A DNA stretch of 64,000 nt. Source: Pisaster brevispinus (lineage: Eukaryota; Echinodermata; Asteroidea; Forcipulatida; Asteriidae). This document shows, piece after piece, positions 58,401 to 64,000 of the stretch. The stretch lies in NCBI GenBank assembly GCA_023634235.1, contig JAMKCF010000074.1:390710-454709 (forward strand). Reading direction: 5' to 3'. The notes beneath the pieces were generated by a model. The model saw only the letters and a program-made list of their open reading frames with translations, was not told the DNA's origin and made no database searches. The position numbers and the translations under genes were made by a program. The first letter of the stretch is position 1; the number at the start of each line of letters is the position of its first letter.

Positions 58401-61400
58401 GAATAAAATGGTTGCGGCCTTCAAATTCGAACCAGCACCGTCGGGGGAGTCGTCCGCAAAAAGTGATCGCCGAAAATCGCCATGTTACCGGGGGTCGAAT
58501 TTTGGGAATATTTGACAGGTAGTACCCTGTCGCCATTTTGAATTTTGGGGTCGAAAACAAAAGTGCGATTTGACGGTGCAGCATTCTAGACTAGACTTCC
58601 CTGAAGACCTTTTCTGTGTGGGGACATGGCCAAATCCCCAAACCTGGGCAATTAGGAGCTTTCTAGCAAAAAGTGACGCCATCTTTGTTGCCCCAAAAAC
58701 CTCGATAACTCATGGAATAAAATGGTTGCGGCCTTCAAATTCGAACCAGCACCGTCGGGGGAGTCGTCCGCAAAAAGTGATCGCCGAAAATCGCCATGTT
58801 ACCGGGGGTCGAATTTTGGGAATATTTGACAGGTAGTACCCTGTCGCCATTTTGAATTTTGGGGTCGAAAACAAAAGTGCGATTTGACGGTGCAGCATTC
58901 TAGACTAGACTTCCCTGAAGACCTTTTCTGTGTGGGGACATGGCCAAATCCCCAAACCTGGGCAATTAGGAGCTTTCTAGCAAAAAGTGACGCCATCTTT
59001 GTTGCCCCAAAAACCTCGATAACTCATGGAATAAAATGGTTGCGGCCTTCAAATTCGAACCAGCACCGTCGGGGGAGTCGTCCGCAAAAAGTGATCGCCG
59101 AAAATCGCCATGTTACCGGGGGTCGAATTTTGGGAATATTTGACAGGTAGTACCCTGTCGCCATTTTGAATTTTGGGGTCGAAAACAAAAGTGCGATTTG
59201 ACGGTGCAGCATTCTAGACTAGACTTCCCTGAAGACCTTTTCTGTGTGGGGACATGGCCAAATCCCCAAACCTGGGCAATTAGGAGCTTTCTAGCAAAAA
59301 GTGACGCCATCTTTGTTGCCCCAAAAACCTCGATAACTCATGGAATAAAATGGTTGCGGCCTTCAAATTCGAACCAGCACCGTCGGGGGAGTCGTCCGCA
59401 AAAAGTGATCGCCGAAAATCGCCATGTTACCGGGGGTCGAATTTTGGGAATATTTGACAGGTAGTACCCTGTCGCCATTTTGAATTTTGGGGTCGAAAAC
59501 AAAAGTGCGATTTGACGGTGCAGCATTCTAGACTAGACTTCCCTGAAGACCTTTTCTGTGTGGGGACATGGCCAAATCCCCAAACCTGGGCAATTAGGAG
59601 CTTTCTAGCAAAAAGTGACGCCATCTTTGTTGCCCCAAAAACCTCGATAACTCATGGAATAAAATGGTTGCGGCCTTCAAATTCGAACCAGCACCGTCGG
59701 GGGAGTCGTCCGCAAAAAGTGATCGCCGAAAATCGCCATGTTACCGGGGGTCGAATTTTGGGAATATTTGACAGGTAGTACCCTGTCGCCATTTTGAATT
59801 TTGGGGTCGAAAACAAAAGTGCGATTTGACGGTGCAGCATTCTAGACTAGACTTCCCTGAAGACCTTTTCTGTGTGGGGACATGGCCAAATCCCCAAACC
59901 TGGGCAATTAGGAGCTTTCTAGCAAAAAGTGACGCCATCTTTGTTGCCCCAAAAACCTCGATAACTCATGGAATAAAATGGTTGCGGCCTTCAAATTCGA
60001 ACCAGCACCGTCGGGGGAGTCGTCCGCAAAAAGTGATCGCCGAAAATCGCCATGTTACCGGGGGTCGAATTTTGGGAATATTTGACAGGTAGTACCCTGT
60101 CGCCATTTTGAATTTTGGGGTCGAAAACAAAAGTGCGATTTGACGGTGCAGCATTCTAGACTAGACTTCCCTGAAGACCTTTTCTGTGTGGGGACATGGC
60201 CAAATCCCCAAACCTGGGCAATTAGGAGCTTTCTAGCAAAAAGTGACGCCATCTTTGTTGCCCCAAAAACCTCGATAACTCATGGAATAAAATGGTTGCG
60301 GCCTTCAAATTCGAACCAGCACCGTCGGGGGAGTCGTCCGCAAAAAGTGATCGCCGAAAATCGCCATGTTACCGGGGGTCGAATTTTGGGAATATTTGAC
60401 AGGTAGTACCCTGTCGCCATTTTGAATTTTGGGGTCGAAAACAAAAGTGCGATTTGACGGTGCAGCATTCTAGACTAGACTTCCCTGAAGACCTTTTCTG
60501 TGTGGGGACATGGCCAAATCCCCAAACCTGGGCAATTAGGAGCTTTCTAGCAAAAAGTGACGCCATCTTTGTTGCCCCAAAAACCTCGATAACTCATGGA
60601 ATAAAATGGTTGCGGCCTTCAAATTCGAACCAGCACCGTCGGGGGAGTCGTCCGCAAAAAGTGATCGCCGAAAATCGCCATGTTACCGGGGGTCGAATTT
60701 TGGGAATATTTGACAGGTAGTACCCTGTCGCCATTTTGAATTTTGGGGTCGAAAACAAAAGTGCGATTTGACGGTGCAGCATTCTAGACTAGACTTCCCT
60801 GAAGACCTTTTCTGTGTGGGGACATGGCCAAATCCCCAAACCTGGGCAATTAGGAGCTTTCTAGCAAAAAGTGACGCCATCTTTGTTGCCCCAAAAACCT
60901 CGATAACTCATGGAATAAAATGGTTGCGGCCTTCAAATTCGAACCAGCACCGTCGGGGGAGTCGTCCGCAAAAAGTGATCGCCGAAAATCGCCATGTTAC
61001 CGGGGGTCGAATTTTGGGAATATTTGACAGGTAGTACCCTGTCGCCATTTTGAATTTTGGGGTCGAAAACAAAAGTGCGATTTGACGGTGCAGCATTCTA
61101 GACTAGACTTCCCTGAAGACCTTTTCTGTGTGGGGACATGGCCAAATCCCCAAACCTGGGCAATTAGGAGCTTTCTAGCAAAAAGTGACGCCATCTTTGT
61201 TGCCCCAAAAACCTCGATAACTCATGGAATAAAATGGTTGCGGCCTTCAAATTCGAACCAGCACCGTCGGGGGAGTCGTCCGCAAAAAGTGATCGCCGAA
61301 AATCGCCATGTTACCGGGGGTCGAATTTTGGGAATATTTGACAGGTAGTACCCTGTCGCCATTTTGAATTTTGGGGTCGAAAACAAAAGTGCGATTTGAC

Positions 61401-64000
61401 GGTGCAGCATTCTAGACTAGACTTCCCTGAAGACCTTTTCTGTGTGGGGACATGGCCAAATCCCCAAACCTGGGCAATTAGGAGCTTTCTAGCAAAAAGT
61501 GACGCCATCTTTGTTGCCCCAAAAACCTCGATAACTCATGGAATAAAATGGTTGCGGCCTTCAAATTCGAACCAGCACCGTCGGGGGAGTCGTCCGCAAA
61601 AAGTGATCGCCGAAAATCGCCATGTTACCGGGGGTCGAATTTTGGGAATATTTGACAGGTAGTACCCTGTCGCCATTTTGAATTTTGGGGTCGAAAACAA
61701 AAGTGCGATTTGACGGTGCAGCATTCTAGACTAGACTTCCCTGAAGACCTTTTCTGTGTGGGGACATGGCCAAATCCCCAAACCTGGGCAATTAGGAGCT
61801 TTCTAGCAAAAAGTGACGCCATCTTTGTTGCCCCAAAAACCTCGATAACTCATGGAATAAAATGGTTGCGGCCTTCAAATTCGAACCAGCACCGTCGGGG
61901 GAGTCGTCCGCAAAAAGTGATCGCCGAAAATCGCCATGTTACCGGGGGTCGAATTTTGGGAATATTTGACAGGTAGTACCCTGTCGCCATTTTGAATTTT
62001 GGGGTCGAAAACAAAAGTGCGATTTGACGGTGCAGCATTCTAGACTAGACTTCCCTGAAGACCTTTTCTGTGTGGGGACATGGCCAAATCCCCAAACCTG
62101 GGCAATTAGGAGCTTTCTAGCAAAAAGTGACGCCATCTTTGTTGCCCCAAAAACCTCGATAACTCATGGAATAAAATGGTTGCGGCCTTCAAATTCGAAC
62201 CAGCACCGTCGGGGGAGTCGTCCGCAAAAAGTGATCGCCGAAAATCGCCATGTTACCGGGGGTCGAATTTTGGGAATATTTGACAGGTAGTACCCTGTCG
62301 CCATTTTGAATTTTGGGGTCGAAAACAAAAGTGCGATTTGACGGTGCAGCATTCTAGACTAGACTTCCCTGAAGACCTTTTCTGTGTGGGGACATGGCCA
62401 AATCCCCAAACCTGGGCAATTAGGAGCTTTCTAGCAAAAAGTGACGCCATCTTTGTTGCCCCAAAAACCTCGATAACTCATGGAATAAAATGGTTGCGGC
62501 CTTCAAATTCGAACCAGCACCGTCGGGGGAGTCGTCCGCAAAAAGTGATCGCCGAAAATCGCCATGTTACCGGGGGTCGAATTTTGGGAATATTTGACAG
62601 GTAGTACCCTGTCGCCATTTTGAATTTTGGGGTCGAAAACAAAAGTGCGATTTGACGGTGCAGCATTCTAGACTAGACTTCCCTGAAGACCTTTTCTGTG
62701 TGGGGACATGGCCAAATCCCCAAACCTGGGCAATTAGGAGCTTTCTAGCAAAAAGTGACGCCATCTTTGTTGCCCCAAAAACCTCGATAACTCATGGAAT
62801 AAAATGGTTGCGGCCTTCAAATTCGAACCAGCACCGTCGGGGGAGTCGTCCGCAAAAAGTGATCGCCGAAAATCGCCATGTTACCGGGGGTCGAATTTTG
62901 GGAATATTTGACAGGTAGTACCCTGTCGCCATTTTGAATTTTGGGGTCGAAAACAAAAGTGCGATTTGACGGTGCAGCATTCTAGACTAGACTTCCCTGA
63001 AGACCTTTTCTGTGTGGGGACATGGCCAAATCCCCAAACCTGGGCAATTAGGAGCTTTCTAGCAAAAAGTGACGCCATCTTTGTTGCCCCAAAAACCTCG
63101 ATAACTCATGGAATAAAATGGTTGCGGCCTTCAAATTCGAACCAGCACCGTCGGGGGAGTCGTCCGCAAAAAGTGATCGCCGAAAATCGCCATGTTACCG
63201 GGGGTCGAATTTTGGGAATATTTGACAGGTAGTACCCTGTCGCCATTTTGAATTTTGGGGTCGAAAACAAAAGTGCGATTTGACGGTGCAGCATTCTAGA
63301 CTAGACTTCCCTGAAGACCTTTTCTGTGTGGGGACATGGCCAAATCCCCAAACCTGGGCAATTAGGAGCTTTCTAGCAAAAAGTGACGCCATCTTTGTTG
63401 CCCCAAAAACCTCGATAACTCATGGAATAAAATGGTTGCGGCCTTCAAATTCGAACCAGCACCGTCGGGGGAGTCGTCCGCAAAAAGTGATCGCCGAAAA
63501 TCGCCATGTTACCGGGGGTCGAATTTTGGGAATATTTGACAGGTAGTACCCTGTCGCCATTTTGAATTTTGGGGTCGAAAACAAAAGTGCGATTTGACGG
63601 TGCAGCATTCTAGACTAGACTTCCCTGAAGACCTTTTCTGTGTGGGGACATGGCCAAATCCCCAAACCTGGGCAATTAGGAGCTTTCTAGCAAAAAGTGA
63701 CGCCATCTTTGTTGCCCCAAAAACCTCGATAACTCATGGAATAAAATGGTTGCGGCCTTCAAATTCGAACCAGCACCGTCGGGGGAGTCGTCCGCAAAAA
63801 GTGATCGCCGAAAATCGCCATGTTACCGGGGGTCGAATTTTGGGAATATTTGACAGGTAGTACCCTGTCGCCATTTTGAATTTTGGGGTCGAAAACAAAA
63901 GTGCGATTTGACGGTGCAGCATTCTAGACTAGACTTCCCTGAAGACCTTTTCTGTGTGGGGACATGGCCAAATCCCCAAACCTGGGCAATTAGGAGCTTT
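43432..64000. repeat. 314-bp satellite array, about 65.5 copies, open at the window end
   Basis: From GGGAATATTTGACAGG at 43432, the sequence repeats every 314 bp without interruption to 64000, all in the same orientation. All copies I compared are identical; lines 9,420 bp apart (30 units) match base for base. Each unit carries 17 CpG, one XbaI site (TCTAGA, 43513-43518 in the first unit) and a hairpin GACAGG-TAGTAC-CCTGTC (43442-43459). Because 314 is not a multiple of three, no frame runs across units. Each unit has frames of 88 codons (plus) and 62-65 codons (minus) that recur only because the DNA does. These are not called as genes. The right edge lies outside the window. Confidence 0.97.

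Noticed and set aside
43386..63922. Hundreds of 62-88-codon frames on both strands of the satellite, with identical translations.
   Set aside because: They recur only because the DNA unit recurs. The 314-bp period shifts frame each unit, both strands are equally open, and there is no known domain or initiation context.

Overview
This is a eukaryotic, AT-rich, gene-poor window from a metazoan nuclear genome. TTAGGG-type telomere repeats, tRNA-derived SINEs with (ATT)n or (CAAT)n tails, and many small hAT-, piggyBac- and Tc1/mariner-like MITEs fit a marine deuterostome invertebrate. An echinoderm, perhaps a sea star, is my best guess; it rests on the look of the repeat families, not on a diagnostic gene. 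No bacterial-style operons, rRNA genes or CRISPR arrays are present.

Layout. 1-4.9 kb: AT-rich intergenic DNA with a small GGCGGCC minisatellite, a palindrome cluster and a degenerate ~45-bp repeat. 4.9-7.0 kb: a 1,061-bp tandem duplication whose copies differ at one visible base plus the length of a poly-G tract. 7.4-8.3 kb: a 33-bp minisatellite with higher-order structure. 8.3-13 kb: dispersed repeats, including a hAT-like MITE inserted in a short tandem repeat that carries paired CRE palindromes. 13.1-16.0 kb: a subtelomere-like field of interstitial CCCTAA repeats and 104/71-bp units. 18-24 kb: more MITEs, among them a hAT-like element nested inside a TA-flanked MITE and three hAT-like elements with 8-bp target duplications. 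26.5-29.3 kb: a cluster of seven related segments that share a minus-strand peptide-coding motif. 29.5-36 kb: a tRNA-derived SINE, two TTAA-flanked foldback elements and other repeats.

38.46-40.25 kb: the only convincing protein gene, an intron-free immunoglobulin-superfamily receptor. It has a signal peptide, three Ig domains, one transmembrane segment and a cytoplasmic tail with ITIM-like tyrosine motifs. It is interrupted by an in-frame TAG in the third Ig domain, and the tail changes frame twice, so as it stands it is a pseudogene or an allele with sequence errors. Two SINE-like copies follow.

43.43-64.0 kb (window end): about 65.5 head-to-tail copies of a 314-bp, CpG-rich satellite monomer that look identical in every copy. 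The short reading frames repeated in it on both strands are by-products of the repeat, not genes.

No pathway can be assembled here. The biology of interest is the inhibitory-receptor-like Ig pseudogene, the duplicated minus-strand exon-like cluster and the unusually homogeneous satellite.
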